This document shows, in pieces, positions 1-12,944 of a stretch of 37,005 bases of DNA. Below the pieces are notes generated by a model. The model ran no database searches. It was not told where the DNA came from and saw nothing but the letters and a program-made list of their open reading frames with translations. Positions within the stretch are counted from its first letter, which is position 1. Each line of letters opens with the position of its first letter. Both the position numbers and the translations under genes were made by a program. The stretch is from assembly GCA_002967005.1 (NCBI GenBank), contig PPEA01000276.1:1-37005 (forward strand), given 5' to 3'. The stretch comes from Mycobacterium talmoniae (GTDB lineage Bacteria; Actinomycetota; Actinomycetes; Mycobacteriales; Mycobacteriaceae).

Positions 1-63
1 GCTCGTCGCAGGACCGGCTACGCGCCCGACCGACCACGCCGTCGTGTCGGGAGGCGGTCGCGA

Positions 64-3000
64 TCAGCTCGGCTCGCCGGCCGCCACGGCTTCCGCCTCG
101 TCGGACGGCGCATCGGATTCCGCCTCGGCCGACGCTGACTCGCCCTGCGCCTCGGCCGATTCGGACTCCGCATCCGGCAACTGGTTGGCCAGGTACTCAC
201 CCAGCCCCCCGATGGTCGGATAGTCGAACACCGCGGTGGCGTTGATGGTGAACGCGCCACCGAACTGGCTGTGCAGCCGGTTGCGGAGTTCGACCGCCAT
301 CAGCGAGTCCGTGCCCAGGTCCAGGAACCGACTGGTTGCCGCGGGCGGTTGCGCCAGCCGCAGGAAGCCCTGCACTTCGCGCTGCAGGAACTCGGTGATG
401 AAACTGGCGCGCTGGGCCACCGGGATCTCCTGCAGTTGCCGGAGCAACTCACTGTCGACCACCTCGGTCATCGCACTGGGCAGCACCAGATCCAGCATCG
501 GCGGACGGGAACTGCCCAGCACCTTCGCCGCACGCGCCCAGTTGGCCTTGAGGACCGTTGCCTGCCCGGTTCCGTTGGCGACCACTTCGGCGAGCGCACC
601 CAGTGCACCCGACGCATCCAGCGGAAGCAGACCCTGCGCACTGATATTGGCGCTGGCCGCCTCCGACGACGCCATACCGCCGCCGCCCCAGGGACCGAAG
701 TTGATCCCGGTCGCCGGCAAGCCGTGCGCCTTTCGGTCCGCGATCAGACCGTCGAGCAACGCGTTGGCGGTCGAGTAGTTGGCCTGGCCCGGGGATCCGA
801 GCAAGCTGGACACCGACGAGGACACGATGAAGAAGTCCAGCTTGTCGTCCCGCGTCAACCGGTCCAAGTGGAACGCACCGAACGCCTTGGGCGCCAACGT
901 GGTCCGGAACCGGTCCAGGTCCTGCTGGTTGAGCAACGCGTCGTCGAGCACACCGGCCAGGTGCGCCACTCCCGCCAGCGGCGGCAACTCCGCGCGGATA
1001 CGCTCGAGCAGCCTCTCGACCTCCGGCTCCTCACCGACATCGGCCGCAAAGGTGTGGACGCGGCACTTGTAGCGCTCGGCGATCTCCTCGATCGCACGTT
1101 GTGCCTCCGCATCCGGCTCACGCCGGCTGGTCAGCACGATGTCACCGGCCCCGAGCTGCGCCAGGTACGACGCCGTGTGCAGACCGATGGCACCGAGACC
1201 ACCGGTGATCAGATAGCTCCGATCCCTGCGCGGCGCAAGCGGGTTCGGCATCTGGCAGACGATCTTGCCGATGTGCCGCGCCTGCTGCATGCGGCGAAAC
1301 GCCGTCCGGGCCTCCGTCAGCGGGTAGATCTCGGCGGGCAGCGGCGTCCACTCGCCCTTTGCCAACCCGTCCGACACCTCGCTGAGCAAGGTGCGAATGC
1401 GCTCGGGTTCGGTGAACATCACCGTGTCCAACGCGACGATCTCGTAGGCGATGTCGGGTCGGGCCTCGGCCATCTGCTCATGCGTCCAGATGTCGCGCTT
1501 GGCGATCTCGGCGAAACGGCCGTTCTTGGCGGTGGCCCGGACGGTCGCCTCGACGAAACCTTCGCTGGTCAGGGAGTTGAGCACTACGTCCACACCCGAG
1601 CCGCCGGTATCCTCTAAGATCTGGTCGGCGAAATCGGTTGTCCGCGAATCGTACACATGCTTCACACCGAGCTTACGTAGCGTCGCCCGCTTGAAGGTGC
1701 TTGCCGTCGCGTAAACCTCTGCACCGTGCCGTTGCGCCATCTGGATGGCGGCCAACCCGACACCACCACTAGCGGCGTGGATGAGCACCTTGTCGCCGGG
1801 GTTCAGCTTCGCCCAGTCGAACGAGAGCCGGACCGTGAGCGCCGCGGCCGGAATGGTCGCTGCCTCAACCGCGCTCACCCCGTCCGGGATCGGCGCCAGG
1901 AACTGGGCCGGCACGTTGAACCGGGTGGCGAAAGCGCCCTGCATGGTGCCGTAGACCCGCTGGCCGACCGCCAGTCCGGTGACGCCCTCGCCCAATTGGG
2001 TGACGGTGCCGGCGAAGTCGCCGCCGACCGGGCCCGGGTCACCCGGATAGAGGCCCAACACGTTGAGCACATCGCGGAAGTTGAGGCCCGCGGCTTCGAC
2101 CCGCACCTGCACATAGCCCTCGTCGGGCGGCGGCACGTCGGTCTCGGTCAGACGCAGGTTGTCGATCGCGCCGCGCTCGGTGGGGAGCAGGGCGTAATCG
2201 TCGGCGCGCGGCACGTTGAGATGACCACTACGCGACCACTGCAGCAACCGGGATGCCAACGCTTTTCCTTGGCGCAGAGCCAGTTCCGGTTCGTCGATCG
2301 GCGCAGCGAGTAGACCGGTCAGCAGCCTCACCGCCTCCGGCGAACCGTCGTGGTCGATGAGCTTGCTGCGCAGCCCGGGTTCCTCGTTGAGGATTGTGCG
2401 CCCGAGTCCCCACAACGCCGCCTGCACCGGGTCGACCGGCTCACCGGACTCGGTCGCCACCGCTCGTTCGGTGACGATCCACAGCCCGCCGGGCAGTTTC
2501 ACCGAGTTGTCGGCCTGCGCGGTCTGCACGGCGCTCAGCAGGTTTTCGATCTCGGCTTCCAGCCGGGTGATCTGCTCTGCGGTCGACTCGTCGGCCTTTC
2601 GCCCGGCGCTCCGCCAGACGATGCCGGTGAACGGCATACCGCGCTCGTGCGCCTGGGCCAACAGCTGGCCCAGCAGCTCGGAGTCGTTCGCCCGGTCGCA
2701 CGGGATGCAGCCCGGCAGCGCGGCCGCCAGTTCACCGAATCCGGCGACCAGCCATGTACCGCTGGGGGTTCCGGCGTCTTCGCTAGTTGGGGCAATAGGC
2801 ACCTCGTGCCAGCCAAGCGTGTACAGCAGCCGAGTGGCGTCGCCACCGAGCCCGCGCAGCAAGGCCTCTCGGGGCGCACGTTTGACGGTGAACTCCCGGA
2901 TTCCGCCCAAGTGACGGCCATCCCGGTCGACGAAATCGAGGTCGAAGACCTGAGTTTCGGCGTTGAGTTCGCTGGCGTGCCACTTGGCACGGCAGTAGAA

Positions 3001-6000
3001 CCGGCGCGGCATCTTCTCGGCCAGCATCACTTGCCCGTAGCGCAGCGGCAGGAACAGGTCATTGACGCCCTGTTCGGCCGCACGAAGCGCGGGGAACGCC
3101 GGGAAGGCGACCCCGGTGCACAGGTCCATCAGGACCGGATGCATCGGCTCGGTCCCGAGCTGCTCGGAAAGTTCTTCACCGACCGAGATGTCGCCGATCG
3201 CCTCGCCTTCGCCGAGCCACAGCGACTTCAGCGAACCGGACCAGTTCGGCCCCCAGGACAGCTCCATGTCCGCGAAGGTCTCGAACAGCTCCTGCGGACG
3301 CATCCGCTCCATCCGCTCGATGGCCGCGTCGACGGGATCCGCCTGCTCGGGTGTCGCCTCGTCGTCGGCACCGGACACCGCGGTGCCGTCGGCGTTCAAC
3401 GACCAATCAGCGTCGCGAACACCATAGGGGCGGCTGTGCACCTGGAATTTCCAGCCCGCACCGTCCTCGAGCGGATGCAACGTCAGCTGCACCTCGCGGG
3501 AATCCTTTTCCGGCAGGATGATCGGCTCGTAGAAGAAGACGTCCTTGACCCGGGCCGGCGGTCCAAGGGCGGCCAGGGCCATCGCCGCATACGTCGCGCC
3601 CGGTACGACGACGGTGCCATAGATGACGTGGTCGGAAAGCCACGGCTGCGACCTGACGGACAGCCTGCTGGTGTACACCGAGTCCCCGGAGGCCAGATCC
3701 TTGGCGCTGCCGAGCAGCCCGGACGTCGCCGGACCGTCAACGGTGATCGCGGAGGCCTTGGGCCAGAACCGCCGACGCTGGAACGGATAGGTGGGCAGTT
3801 CCAGTCTGCGGCGCGACTGACGATGCAGTGCAGCGAAGTTCGGCCGGTGGCCGCTGACGTAGGCCGCGGCCAGTGCTTCGGCGATCTGACGCCGGTCGCC
3901 GATGCCCTTGCGCAGCGAAACGATCGCCCGCGGCGCGGCCAGATGTTCCGGCCACACCTGCACCGCGGCCCCGGTCAACACCGGTTGCGGACCGATCTCC
4001 ATCAGCACCGAGCAGCCCAGCGCCGCCACGGTGCGCACGCTTTCGGCGAACTGCACCGGCTGGCGGGAATGCCGACGCCAATATTGCGCGTCGAGTGGGG
4101 TGTCCGCGGTGAGCACCGTGCCGGTGCGGTTGCAGACCAGCGGCAACGTCGGCGCGGCGAACTGCATCCGTGCCGCGTAGGACTCGAATTCGCCGAGCAC
4201 CGGCTCCAGCAACTCGGAGTGGAAGGCGTGGCTGGTTTCCAACCAGCTGCAGCGGATTCCGTCGTTGCCAAATCGGTCGACGATCTGTTCGAGGTCTTCA
4301 CCGGGGCCCGACAGCACCGTGTTCGGGCCGTTGTAGGCCGCGACCGACACCCGCGGGAATTCGGTGGCGACTTCCTCGACCTGCTTGGGGTCGGTGAACA
4401 CCGCCACCATTCGGCCGCCGTCGGGCAGGCTGCCGAACAACCGGCCGCGCTCGGCCATCAGCCGTGCCCCGTCCTCGAGGCTAAAGACCCCGGCCACGCA
4501 GGCGGCCGCGTACTGGCCGACGCTGTGCCCCAGCACCACATCGGGCTCGATGCCCCACGACTGCCACAGCCGGGCCAGACCCATCTCGACGGCGAACAGC
4601 GCCGGCTGCGCAAACGAGGTGTGCTTGAGGGTTTCACCGGCCTCACCGCCGGTTTCGCGGTCGGTGGCGAACAGCACCTCCAGCAGCGGGCGCGCCAGGA
4701 TCCCGTCGACCGCGTCCGCGCAGCGTCGCACGGTGTCGGCGAAAACCGGTTCGGCGTCGAACAACTCGCGCGCCATCCCCGGATGCTGGCTGCCCTGCCC
4801 GGTGAACAACCACGCCGTCGTCGGCCGGTCGGTGCACTCGCCGCGCACCACGCCGGGGCGCAGCCGGTTCTCGGTCAACTCGGCCAGGCCGTCGCGGGCG
4901 CTTTGAACCGAATCCACGACCAGCGCGGCCCGGTGTTCGAAATGCGAACGCCCGACCCCGGCGGTGCGGCACACATCGGCGATGTCGGCCTCGGGCTGGT
5001 TGTCCAGCCAGGAGCCGTACCGCTGCGCCAACGCCACCAGCGCCTCCGGTGACCGACCCGACAGCGCCAGCACATTGACCGTCTCGTCGCGTCCGTCCGT
5101 CTCCGGCGCCACCACCGCCGCGTCGTCGTCGGCGGCGGGTTCGTCGGGGCTCGCCGGTTGCGCCGGCGCCTCCTCGATCAGCACGTGTGCGTTGGTGCCG
5201 GTGAACCCGAAGGAACTCACGCCCGCGCGCCGCGGCCTGCCGTTGGCCTGCCACGGCGTCGACTTGTCCACCACCTGCACCGGCAGCGAATCCCACGGGA
5301 TATGCGGCGACGGGTTGTCGAAGTGCAGGCTCTGCGGCAGCACCCCGTGCTGCAGCGACAACACGACCTTGATCAGACCGGCGGCCCCGGACGCCGACTC
5401 GAGGTGACCGATGTTGGTCTTCACCGATCCCATCAGCAACGGCCGGTCCGCATCGCGGGCGGCGCCATAGGCGGCCGCGGCCGCCTGCACCTCGATCGGG
5501 TCACCCAACGGGGTGCCCGTCCCGTGGGCTTCAAGGTAGTCCACATCGCCGCCGGCGAAACCGGCGCGGGCCAGCGCCGTGCCGATAAGGCGTTGCTGTG
5601 CACCACCATTGGGCACGGTCAAACCGCTGGACGCGCCGTCCTGGTTGACCGCGCTGCCCGGGATCACCGCGGCAACGCGGTCGCCGTCGCGCACCGCATC
5701 GCTGAGCCGCTTGAGCACCAAGATCCCGCAACCCTCGCTGCGCACATAGCCGTCGGCCGAGGCGTCGAAGGTCTTGCATCGTCCGACGGGCGACAGCATC
5801 CTCGCCCGGGAGGCCGCCACCACGGTGACCGGACTCAGCAAGACGTTCACACCGCCGGCCAACGCCAGATCGCAGTCACCGGAATGCAATGCCTGGCAGG
5901 CCTGATGGACGGCTACCAGCGACGAACTGCACGCCGTGTCGACCGCCACCGCCGGTCCTTCCAGCCCGAGCGCGAAGGCGACCCGACCGGAGATGGCGTT

Positions 6001-9000
6001 GAGCGCGTTGCCGGTGATGAAGTAGGGCTCGATCTTGTCGATCGATTCGGCGGACAGCAGGTGGGCATATTCGTTGGCGGCCACCCCGGCGAAGATGCCG
6101 GTTCGGCTGCCGCGCAACTCCGCCGGCGAGTAGCCGGCCCTCTCGAGTGCCTCCCACACCGTTTCGAGCATCAGCCGCTGCTGTGGCTCGATCCAGACGG
6201 CCTCGCGCGGAGAAATGCCGAAGAATTCCGGATCGAATCCGTCGATTCCGTCGAGGAATCCGCCGAAGCGGGTGTAGGTCTTGCCCGCCGTATCCGGGTC
6301 CGGGTCGTAGAACTCGTCGATGTCGAAGCGGTCCTCCGGGACTTCCCGGATCGCGTCGACGCCGCCGGACAACACCTCCCAGAACGCTTCCGGGTTGGGG
6401 GCACCCGGGAACCGGCACGACACCGCCACGATGGCGATCGGCTCGTCGGTGCGCGTTGCCGCTGCCGCCGGTTGAGCCCGCGACTTCGCGGATCCCTGCT
6501 CACCGAGTTCGAGCACGTCGCCGAGTAGGTAATCCACCACGTCGGACAGCCGGGGGTAGTCCATCGCCAGGGTGGCCGGGATCTCTTTGCCGACGCCTTG
6601 CTCGATGCGGCGTCGCAATTCGACGGCCATCAGCGAATCCATGCCGAGGTCGAAGAATCCGGCGTCCTCACGGATCTCGGCGGAATCGACACGCGTCACC
6701 TCGGCGACCGCGTTGCGCAGGTAATCCGTCAACAGCTTCTTGCGCTGCTGCACCGGCGCGTTGGTGAGCCGCTCCACCAGCTCGGTCTTCCCGGATGCCG
6801 TCGGCACCGGCGCCGTACCGGGCACCTCGCCTTCCAGCTCCGCCAGGAATGCGCGCCGGCCCGCTTGCTGGTACAGCGGCAGGAAGCGCGCCCAGTCGAT
6901 CCGGGCCACCACGCCCTGTGGGGCGGAAGCGGCGATCAGATCGGCCATCCCCGCCAGCGCATCCGCCGGCGACAAGGTCCGGATCCCGCGCTGATCCAGC
7001 CGCGCCCGAGCCTCCGCGTCGGCCATCCCCGCCGACCACGGACCGAAGTTGACGCTGATCCCCGGGACGCCGCGCTCGCGCAGCCGCCAGGCCAGCCCGT
7101 CGAGGAAGGCGTTGGCCGCGCCATAAGCGGTCTGACCGAATCCGCCCCACACCGAGGCGATCGAGGAGGTGCTGAGGAAGAAGTCCAGCTGCAGCTCCGC
7201 CGCCGCTTCGCTCAAATGCCAAGCACCCCACACCTTCCCGGCGAACACCCGATCCACTTCGGCGTCGTCGAGGGTGCTCAGCGGGGTGGTGCCGATCTCG
7301 CCGGCGGCGTGGACGATACCGGCCAACGGCGGCAGTTCGGACCGCACGGTGGCCAACAGGCGCGCGACGTCGTCCGCGTCGGCGACATCGGCCGCCACGA
7401 CCCGGACGTCGCAACCGTGCTGATCGCGTAACGCGTCAATGCGACGCTGGGCGGCCTCGCTGGGCGCGCGTCGGCTGGTGAGCACCAGCTGGCGGGCGCC
7501 GTGCGCGGCCAGGTACCCGGCGATTTCCAGCCCGAGCGAACCCAGCCCTCCGGTCACCAAATACGTTGCGTCATCACGCAACGCCAGCGGCGTGGCGCTG
7601 GCCGGCTCGACGCGGCGCACCAGCCGGGGCACGTAGACCGCTTGATCCCGCAGCGCGACTTGGTCTTCGCGGCGCGGTTCGGCCGCCACCTGGTTGATCA
7701 ACCGGGACCATTCGTCGGCGGTACCGTGCGCCAGATCCGCCAGTCCGCCCCACACTTGCGGGTGCTCCAGCGAGGCGGCCCGGCCGAATCCCCACAGGCA
7801 GCTCTGCTCCGGTGACACGGTGTCGGTGTCGATGACGCGTTGTGCGCCGCGGGTCACCAGCCAGATGGGTGTGCGCAGTTCCGCGGCCGCCGCGGCACGG
7901 AAGACCCGCCGTGTTCCACCTAGAACCCGCCGCTGCATCCGCGCCAGCGCGTCCGTCGACGATGCCGCATCGGAGTCGAGCGCCGCGACGTGCAGAATGC
8001 GCAACGCCGGTTCTTCTGCGGCCGCCGCGCGTAGCGCGGCCTCGAGCTGTTCCTCTTCCGCGTCGGACGTCGGCAACCCGTGGATCCGATGCCGATGCCC
8101 GCGTGCGGTCAGCGCGTCTACCAGAGGCTGCAGCGCGTCGGCGTCATCGCCGATGAGCAGCCAGCCAGATCCCTCGCCGCCGTCCGCCTCCGAGCTGGCG
8201 GATTTCTCCCAGCGGAACTCGTAGCGCGCATCCGCGATCGACTTCGTCTTGCGCTGCTGGTTGTGTTGTGCGGCAAGCTTTGTCAGCACATTGAGGGTCT
8301 GCTGGTCGCCGCCGGAACCGTCCAGCAGGGCCGCGAGTTCCTCGATCCGGCCGTCCTCAAGCAGACGGACGGCTTCGGAGCTCGCGCCGAGGTGTTGTTG
8401 TTGGTTGGGGCGTTCCCGGTTGTCTCGGAACCAGTACTGGCGATGCTCGAACGGATAGGTGGGCAGGTCAAGCTTTTGCACGTGCCCAGGTCGGACGGCG
8501 CCGAAGTCCGGCAGGTGGCCCAAAACGTAAGCGTCGGCAAGGGCTTCGGTGATCTGGCGGTGGTCGGCGGTGTTGCGGCGCAATGATGCGATCGCCCGCG
8601 GTGCCGTCGCCGGGTCCGGCCAGGCCCGCAGGGCCGCGGCGGTCAGCACCGGTTGCGGGCCGATCTCCAGCAGCACCTTGCAGCCCAGGTCGGCCAGCGT
8701 CCGCACGCTCTTGGCGAATTCCACCGGCTGGCGCGCGTGGCGACGCCAGTAGTTGCCATCCAGTTTCACGCTCCGCCCGATCGCGGAACCGGTGCGGTTG
8801 CACACCAAAATCCGTTGCGGCGAGCTGTAGGTGAACTGGTCCGCGTACGACTCGAACTCGTCGAGGATCGGATCCAGCAGCGCCGAATGGAAGGCGTGGC
8901 TGGTGTCCAGCCGGTCGCACCGGACGCCGTCGGCTGTCAACCGGGCCACCGCCTGGTCCAGATCCTGTGCGGGTCCCGACAGTACGGTGTTAGCCCCGTT

Positions 9001-11115
9001 GTAGGCAGCGACTGACAGCGTTGGGAACTCGTCGGTCAGGGCCTCGACACGCTCGGCTGCGGCAAACGCGGCGACCATCCGACCGCCGGCGGGCAAGCTG
9101 CCGAATAGACGTCCGCGCTCGGCCATCAGCCGCGCGCCGTCTTCGAGGCTGAACACGCCCGCGACGCAGGCCGCCGAATACTGGCCGACGCTGTGGCCGA
9201 GCACCACATCGGGGTCGAAGCCCCATGACTGCCAGAGGCGGGCCAGGCCCATCTCCACCGCGAACAAGGCGGGCTGGGCGTAAGAGGTCTGCCGCAGCGT
9301 CTCTTCGCTATTGGGGCCATCGGTATCGAAAATGACGTCCAACAGTGGACGTTCGAGCACGTCAGCGACCACTTCCGCGCAGCGGGTCAGCGTCTCGGCG
9401 AACACCGGTTCGGTGTCGAAGAGTTCGCGGGCCATGCCCGGGTATTGACTGCCTTGACCGGTGAACAGCCACGCCGTTTTCGGCGTGTCATCGGATACTC
9501 CGCGCACCAGGCCGGGTGCCGGGCGGTCGTCGGCGAGCGCGCCTAGCAATTCGCTGGCAGATTCCTTGGAATTGACTACCAGCGCGGCCCGGTGTTCGAA
9601 GTGGGCTCGCCCCGCCCCGGCGGTAAAGCACACGTCGTCCAGCGTGGCCTCCGGGTGCGCGTTGAGCCAGGTGCGGTATTGATCGGCGATCTGCACCAAT
9701 GCGGCGGGCGTGCGCGCCGAGAGCGGAAGAATGTTGAACCGTCGGTCCGCGGGTGCCGCCGCCGGGCGTGGCAACACAGCGGGCTGACCCGCTGGAACAG
9801 GTGCTTCCTCCAGGATGACGTGCGCGTTGGTCCCGGCGAACCCGAACGAGCTGACTCCCGCGATACGGGGCCGGCCATTGCGTTCCCAGGGCGTGGCCTC
9901 CTGCACGACCTGCACCGCAAGTCGGTCCCAGGGAATGTGCGGCGACGGGTTCTGGAAGTGCAGGTGTTGCGGCAGCAACTCGTTCTCCAGCGCCAGGATG
10001 ACCTTGATGACACCGGCGATCCCCGCGGCGGCTTCCAGGTGCCCGATGTTGGTCTTCGCCGAGCCGATCAATAGCGGCTGGCTCGGGTCGCGTCCCGCGC
10101 CGAGCACCGCACCCGCGGCCTGGGCCTCGATCGGGTCACCCAGCGAGGTCCCGGTCCCGTGCGCCTCTAGGTATCCGACGTCGCTGGGCGCGAGACCGGC
10201 CCGCTTCAGTGCGTCGGCGATAACCCGTTGTTGAGCAACGCCGTTCGGTACCGTTAAGCCACCCGATGCGCCGTCCTGATTGATCGCGCTGCCCCGGATG
10301 ACCGCCCGAATCCGATCGCCGTCGCGGATCGCATCCTCAAGCCGCTTGACGACAATAACGCCGCACCCCTCGCCACGCACATAGCCGTCGGCGGCCGCGT
10401 CGAACGTCTTGCACCGGCCGTCGGGCGCGAGCATGTGGGCATTGGAGAACGTGATCATGGTCGCCGGGGTGAGCAGGACGTTCGCGCCGCCGGCCAGCGC
10501 CAGGTCGCATTCCCCTAAGCGCAGCGCTTGGCACGCCTGGTGGATAGCCACCAACGACGAGCTGCACGCCGTGTCGACCGCGACCGCCGGGCCCTGTAAC
10601 CCCAACCGGTAGCTGATCCGGCCCGCTGCGGCGGCGTTCGACGTCCCGATTGCCATATAGGCTTCGATCTCGGGATAGGTCAGCTCACCGGACGCCATGC
10701 CCAGGTAGTCGTGGGTGGCCAGACCGACGAACACGCCGGTGTTGGTGTTCGCCAAAGCCGTTGGCGCGGTGCCCGAATGCTCGACCGCCCGCCACGCTGT
10801 CTCCAGCAGGAGTCGATGCTGCGGGTCCAATAACCGGGCCTCGCGCGTCGACATCCCGAAGAACGGCGCGTCGAACCCCGTCACGTCATCGACGAAACCT
10901 GCCCGACGGGTGACCACCTTCCCGGGCGCGCCGGGTTCCGGGTCGAAGAATTCGTCGGCGTCCCACCGGTCCTCGGGCACCTCGGATATCGCATCCCGCC
11001 CGTCGCGGAGCACTTCCCAAAACTCACCCGCATCGGCCGCACCCGGAAAGCGCGCCGCGTAGCCGACGATCGCGAAGCCCGATGACGAGTCGTTCAGGTC
11101 CTGCATGGATGCCAT
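64..11115 (-). CDS. pks: Bimodular type I polyketide synthase, phleic-acid (TPP) type
   Basis: Iterative-looking modular PKS of 3683 aa with two modules. Module 1: KS (about 14-440, active site DTACSSS near Cys182), AT (GHSVG near 641, HAFH near 739), KR (TGGLGSLG near 1187), ACP (DLGMDSL, Ser near 1492). Module 2: KS (from about 1555, Cys near 1727), AT (Ser near 2195, HAFH near 2297), DH ([10 protein letters not shown], His near 2495), ER (from about 3000, nucleotide site near 3115), KR (TGGLGAIG near 3303), ACP (DLGTDSL, Ser near 3601). Module 1 has no DH or ER. HAFH in both ATs is the malonyl-CoA signature, unlike the methylmalonyl enzymes Mas, Pks2 and Pks3/4. No thioesterase; the C-terminal 36 residues are acidic and Ser/Ala-rich. 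The start was chosen at 11115 because AGGGAGGA lies 7 nt upstream and the KS begins soon after; the frame is open to 11385 but that part is not PKS-like. Assignment to phleic-acid synthesis is inference from domains and neighbours. Confidence 0.9.
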   Translation of the reverse strand: MASMQDLNDSSSGFAIVGYAARFPGAADAGEFWEVLRDGRDAISEVPEDRWDADEFFDPEPGAPGKVVTRRAGFVDDVTGFDAPFFGMSTREARLLDPQHRLLLETAWRAVEHSGTAPTALANTNTGVFVGLATHDYLGMASGELTYPEIEAYMAIGTSNAAAAGRISYRLGLQGPAVAVDTACSSSLVAIHQACQALRLGECDLALAGGANVLLTPATMITFSNAHMLAPDGRCKTFDAAADGYVRGEGCGVIVVKRLEDAIRDGDRIRAVIRGSAINQDGASGGLTVPNGVAQQRVIADALKRAGLAPSDVGYLEAHGTGTSLGDPIEAQAAGAVLGAGRDPSQPLLIGSAKTNIGHLEAAAGIAGVIKVILALENELLPQHLHFQNPSPHIPWDRLAVQVVQEATPWERNGRPRIAGVSSFGFAGTNAHVILEEAPVPAGQPAVLPRPAAAPADRRFNILPLSARTPAALVQIADQYRTWLNAHPEATLDDVCFTAGAGRAHFEHRAALVVNSKESASELLGALADDRPAPGLVRGVSDDTPKTAWLFTGQGSQYPGMARELFDTEPVFAETLTRCAEVVADVLERPLLDVIFDTDGPNSEETLRQTSYAQPALFAVEMGLARLWQSWGFDPDVVLGHSVGQYSAACVAGVFSLEDGARLMAERGRLFGSLPAGGRMVAAFAAAERVEALTDEFPTLSVAAYNGANTVLSGPAQDLDQAVARLTADGVRCDRLDTSHAFHSALLDPILDEFESYADQFTYSSPQRILVCNRTGSAIGRSVKLDGNYWRRHARQPVEFAKSVRTLADLGCKVLLEIGPQPVLTAAALRAWPDPATAPRAIASLRRNTADHRQITEALADAYVLGHLPDFGAVRPGHVQKLDLPTYPFEHRQYWFRDNRERPNQQQHLGASSEAVRLLEDGRIEELAALLDGSGGDQQTLNVLTKLAAQHNQQRKTKSIADARYEFRWEKSASSEADGGEGSGWLLIGDDADALQPLVDALTARGHRHRIHGLPTSDAEEEQLEAALRAAAAEEPALRILHVAALDSDAASSTDALARMQRRVLGGTRRVFRAAAAAELRTPIWLVTRGAQRVIDTDTVSPEQSCLWGFGRAASLEHPQVWGGLADLAHGTADEWSRLINQVAAEPRREDQVALRDQAVYVPRLVRRVEPASATPLALRDDATYLVTGGLGSLGLEIAGYLAAHGARQLVLTSRRAPSEAAQRRIDALRDQHGCDVRVVAADVADADDVARLLATVRSELPPLAGIVHAAGEIGTTPLSTLDDAEVDRVFAGKVWGAWHLSEAAAELQLDFFLSTSSIASVWGGFGQTAYGAANAFLDGLAWRLRERGVPGISVNFGPWSAGMADAEARARLDQRGIRTLSPADALAGMADLIAASAPQGVVARIDWARFLPLYQQAGRRAFLAELEGEVPGTAPVPTASGKTELVERLTNAPVQQRKKLLTDYLRNAVAEVTRVDSAEIREDAGFFDLGMDSLMAVELRRRIEQGVGKEIPATLAMDYPRLSDVVDYLLGDVLELGEQGSAKSRAQPAAAATRTDEPIAIVAVSCRFPGAPNPEAFWEVLSGGVDAIREVPEDRFDIDEFYDPDPDTAGKTYTRFGGFLDGIDGFDPEFFGISPREAVWIEPQQRLMLETVWEALERAGYSPAELRGSRTGIFAGVAANEYAHLLSAESIDKIEPYFITGNALNAISGRVAFALGLEGPAVAVDTACSSSLVAVHQACQALHSGDCDLALAGGVNVLLSPVTVVAASRARMLSPVGRCKTFDASADGYVRSEGCGILVLKRLSDAVRDGDRVAAVIPGSAVNQDGASSGLTVPNGGAQQRLIGTALARAGFAGGDVDYLEAHGTGTPLGDPIEVQAAAAAYGAARDADRPLLMGSVKTNIGHLESASGAAGLIKVVLSLQHGVLPQSLHFDNPSPHIPWDSLPVQVVDKSTPWQANGRPRRAGVSSFGFTGTNAHVLIEEAPAQPASPDEPAADDDAAVVAPETDGRDETVNVLALSGRSPEALVALAQRYGSWLDNQPEADIADVCRTAGVGRSHFEHRAALVVDSVQSARDGLAELTENRLRPGVVRGECTDRPTTAWLFTGQGSQHPGMARELFDAEPVFADTVRRCADAVDGILARPLLEVLFATDRETGGEAGETLKHTSFAQPALFAVEMGLARLWQSWGIEPDVVLGHSVGQYAAACVAGVFSLEDGARLMAERGRLFGSLPDGGRMVAVFTDPKQVEEVATEFPRVSVAAYNGPNTVLSGPGEDLEQIVDRFGNDGIRCSWLETSHAFHSELLEPVLGEFESYAARMQFAAPTLPLVCNRTGTVLTADTPLDAQYWRRHSRQPVQFAESVRTVAALGCSVLMEIGPQPVLTGAAVQVWPEHLAAPRAIVSLRKGIGDRRQIAEALAAAYVSGHRPNFAALHRQSRRRLELPTYPFQRRRFWPKASAITVDGPATSGLLGSAKDLASGDSVYTSRLSVRSQPWLSDHVIYGTVVVPGATYAAMALAALGPPARVKDVFFYEPIILPEKDSREVQLTLHPLEDGAGWKFQVHSRPYGVRDADWSLNADGTAVSGADDEATPEQADPVDAAIERMERMRPQELFETFADMELSWGPNWSGSLKSLWLGEGEAIGDISVGEELSEQLGTEPMHPVLMDLCTGVAFPAFPALRAAEQGVNDLFLPLRYGQVMLAEKMPRRFYCRAKWHASELNAETQVFDLDFVDRDGRHLGGIREFTVKRAPREALLRGLGGDATRLLYTLGWHEVPIAPTSEDAGTPSGTWLVAGFGELAAALPGCIPCDRANDSELLGQLLAQAHERGMPFTGIVWRSAGRKADESTAEQITRLEAEIENLLSAVQTAQADNSVKLPGGLWIVTERAVATESGEPVDPVQAALWGLGRTILNEEPGLRSKLIDHDGSPEAVRLLTGLLAAPIDEPELALRQGKALASRLLQWSRSGHLNVPRADDYALLPTERGAIDNLRLTETDVPPPDEGYVQVRVEAAGLNFRDVLNVLGLYPGDPGPVGGDFAGTVTQLGEGVTGLAVGQRVYGTMQGAFATRFNVPAQFLAPIPDGVSAVEAATIPAAALTVRLSFDWAKLNPGDKVLIHAASGGVGLAAIQMAQRHGAEVYATASTFKRATLRKLGVKHVYDSRTTDFADQILEDTGGSGVDVVLNSLTSEGFVEATVRATAKNGRFAEIAKRDIWTHEQMAEARPDIAYEIVALDTVMFTEPERIRTLLSEVSDGLAKGEWTPLPAEIYPLTEARTAFRRMQQARHIGKIVCQMPNPLAPRRDRSYLITGGLGAIGLHTASYLAQLGAGDIVLTSRREPDAEAQRAIEEIAERYKCRVHTFAADVGEEPEVERLLERIRAELPPLAGVAHLAGVLDDALLNQQDLDRFRTTLAPKAFGAFHLDRLTRDDKLDFFIVSSSVSSLLGSPGQANYSTANALLDGLIADRKAHGLPATGINFGPWGGGGMASSEAASANISAQGLLPLDASGALGALAEVVANGTGQATVLKANWARAAKVLGSSRPPMLDLVLPSAMTEVVDSELLRQLQEIPVAQRASFITEFLQREVQGFLRLAQPPAATSRFLDLGTDSLMAVELRNRLHSQFGGAFTINATAVFDYPTIGGLGEYLANQLPDAESESAEAQGESASAEAESDAPSDEAEAVAAGEPS

Positions 11116-11403
11116 GCCGTTGTCCTCCCTGCCTAGGTCGGTCCAGATTCGCTCCCCCGCAGGCGGCCCGGTCGCCCAACAGAATCCCCGCCGGCGGCCA
11201 GTATTGCAAGGGTCACGTCGGCCCGAGAACCTATCGCCAGGTAAGGCCGTTGGCCCGCGTCCCACGCCGAGCCGCTCCATCTTCACCGGCCCCGGATCCG
11301 CGAGTTGGCGCCTGTGCATCCACACATGCCCCGCGACAGTGACCGCTAAGCAGGTTATCCTGACCCCGGGTCGGGAGCCCGTCAAGCCGAGGAGAGGGAA
11401 GTT
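11116..11403. promoter_or_regulatory. Divergent intergenic region between pks and papA
   Basis: This 288-bp spacer separates the leftward PKS from the rightward papA-mmpL-chp-fadD-gap run, so promoters for both arms probably lie here. I see no gene in it. The extended PKS reading frame crosses it but has no conserved sequence. On the plus strand GCGACA (11333-11338), 17 nt, then TATCCT (11356-11361) resembles a SigA-type promoter 43 nt before the papA start. This is a pattern match only. Confidence 0.45.
11391..11400 (+). promoter_or_regulatory. Ribosome binding site deciding the papA TTG start
   Basis: GGAGAGGGAA ends three bases before TTG at 11404. No ATG or GTG in this frame gives the expected PapA N-terminus ([14 protein letters not shown]), so this purine-rich site supports the TTG start. 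Confidence 0.6.
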
Positions 11404-12825
11404 TTGCGCATCGGGAAAATTACGGTCGGCTCACTCGATGAATGGACACTGACCCCCGGCTCTGTCACCTCCTGGCACCCGACGACCGCGGCGGCCGAGA
11501 AGGCCCGACAAGCGCCGGTCAGCTCCGTGCCGATCAGCTACATGCAGAACCAACATCTGCGTAATTACCACGAGCAAACCGCCGCGGGCCAGGGCTTTTC
11601 GCGGCAGATCATCGCTACCTGTGACGTCCCGGGGCAGTGCGATGTTCCCGCGATGAACCACGCCCTCAACACCTACCTGCGTCGGCATGACACGTTCCGC
11701 AGTTGGTTCGAAGACACCGGCAATGGCGAGTTCATCAGGCGTGCCATCACCGATCCGGCCGATATTGAGTTCGCGCCGGTCGATCACGGCACCATGACGG
11801 TCGACGAAATACGCGCCCACGTGGTGGACATCCCGAATCCGCTGGAGTGGGGTTGTTTCACCTTCGGGATCATCCAATGCGAGAACCACTTCAGCTTCTT
11901 TGCGGCCATGGATCATGTCCACGGGGACGCGACGTTGATCGGCACCACGATGCTGGAAGCCAATGGCATGTATTCGGCGTTGAGCGGCGGTGGTGCGCCC
12001 CTTACACTGCCCGATGCCGGCAGCTTTGACGATTTCTGTGTCCGCGAACGCGAGTACACCTCGGAGTTGACCGTGGATTCGCCCGGGGTACGCGCATGGA
12101 TTGACTTCGCCGAAAACAACAACGGAAGCTTTCCTGAATTTCCGCTGCCGCTGGGTAACCCGTCGGAGTCGACCAGCAGTGCCATGACCTCCGAAGTCCT
12201 GATGGACCCAGCACAGACGGAGCGATTCGAATCAGCCTGCACGGCGGCCGGCGCGCGGTTTGTCGGCGGCCTGTTCGCCTGCCTCGCCCTGGTGGAACAC
12301 GAGTTCACCGGTGCTCTCACGTATTACGGGCTTACCCCGAGGGATTCCCGCACCGCCGCGGACAATTTTATGACGCAGGGCTGGTTTACCGGCTTAATCC
12401 CGATCACCGTCCCTATCGCGGCGACGTCCTTCGCCGAGGCCGCATGGGCCGCACAGACCTCTTTCGATTCCGGTCTGGACATGGCGAAGGTGCCGTATTA
12501 CCGCGTACTGGAATTGGCGCCGTGGTTGAACTGGCCACAGCCAAACTTTCCGGTGTCGAACTTCTTGCATGGCGGCGCCGCTCCGCTCAACGCGATTCTT
12601 GCGGCCGCCGACATGGGCCTGGCGAACAATATCGGGATCTATCCGGACGGCCGGTACTCGTATCAGCTGACCATCTATATCTTCCGGTACGGCGAGGGCA
12701 CGGTCATGGCGATCATGCATCCCGACAACCCGGTCGCTGAGAAATCAGTGACCCGCTACATGGAGGCGATGCGGTCCGTGTGCATGCGGGTCGCCGATAG
12801 CGGGCATTGGGGACGCGTCGCGTAG
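11404..12825 (+). CDS. papA3: PapA3-like polyketide-associated acyltransferase
   Basis: Condensation-fold acyltransferase of 473 aa that would move an acyl chain onto trehalose in the cytoplasm. The HxxxD catalytic motif is HVHGD (His171, Asp175). The second family signature appears as [11 protein letters not shown] from Asp320, the form typical of PapA1/PapA2/PapA3 rather than the canonical DFGWG. The N-terminus (SLDEW, then PGSVTSWHP) and length match mycobacterial PapA3-type proteins from memory. It starts at TTG with a good upstream RBS. It lies divergent to the PKS and first in a five-gene run with mmpL, chp, fadD and gap. It is the only papA in the window, as in TPP loci, whereas sulfolipid loci have two. 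The exact substrate is inferred. Confidence 0.88.
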   Translation: MRIGKITVGSLDEWTLTPGSVTSWHPTTAAAEKARQAPVSSVPISYMQNQHLRNYHEQTAAGQGFSRQIIATCDVPGQCDVPAMNHALNTYLRRHDTFRSWFEDTGNGEFIRRAITDPADIEFAPVDHGTMTVDEIRAHVVDIPNPLEWGCFTFGIIQCENHFSFFAAMDHVHGDATLIGTTMLEANGMYSALSGGGAPLTLPDAGSFDDFCVREREYTSELTVDSPGVRAWIDFAENNNGSFPEFPLPLGNPSESTSSAMTSEVLMDPAQTERFESACTAAGARFVGGLFACLALVEHEFTGALTYYGLTPRDSRTAADNFMTQGWFTGLIPITVPIAATSFAEAAWAAQTSFDSGLDMAKVPYYRVLELAPWLNWPQPNFPVSNFLHGGAAPLNAILAAADMGLANNIGIYPDGRYSYQLTIYIFRYGEGTVMAIMHPDNPVAEKSVTRYMEAMRSVCMRVADSGHWGRVA

Positions 12826-12944
12826 TGTCGAGCGATTCCGTGGCTTGCGCCATTCCGAAACGCGCGATTTCCAACGAAATTGCGCAGTTTGACTGCAGCG
12901 TCAGCCGGTGTCGCTGGCGGGTGCACGCGGCTGCGCCGACCGGG

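Noticed and set aside
2350-5052. 900-codon open frame on the plus strand opposite the PKS
   Set aside because: Antisense shadow in high-GC DNA; Arg/Gly/Gln-rich with no domain, and the opposite strand codes a clear PKS.
11116-11385. N-terminal extension of the PKS by 90 residues
   Set aside because: No family-like sequence; a strong RBS and the KS start support 11115.
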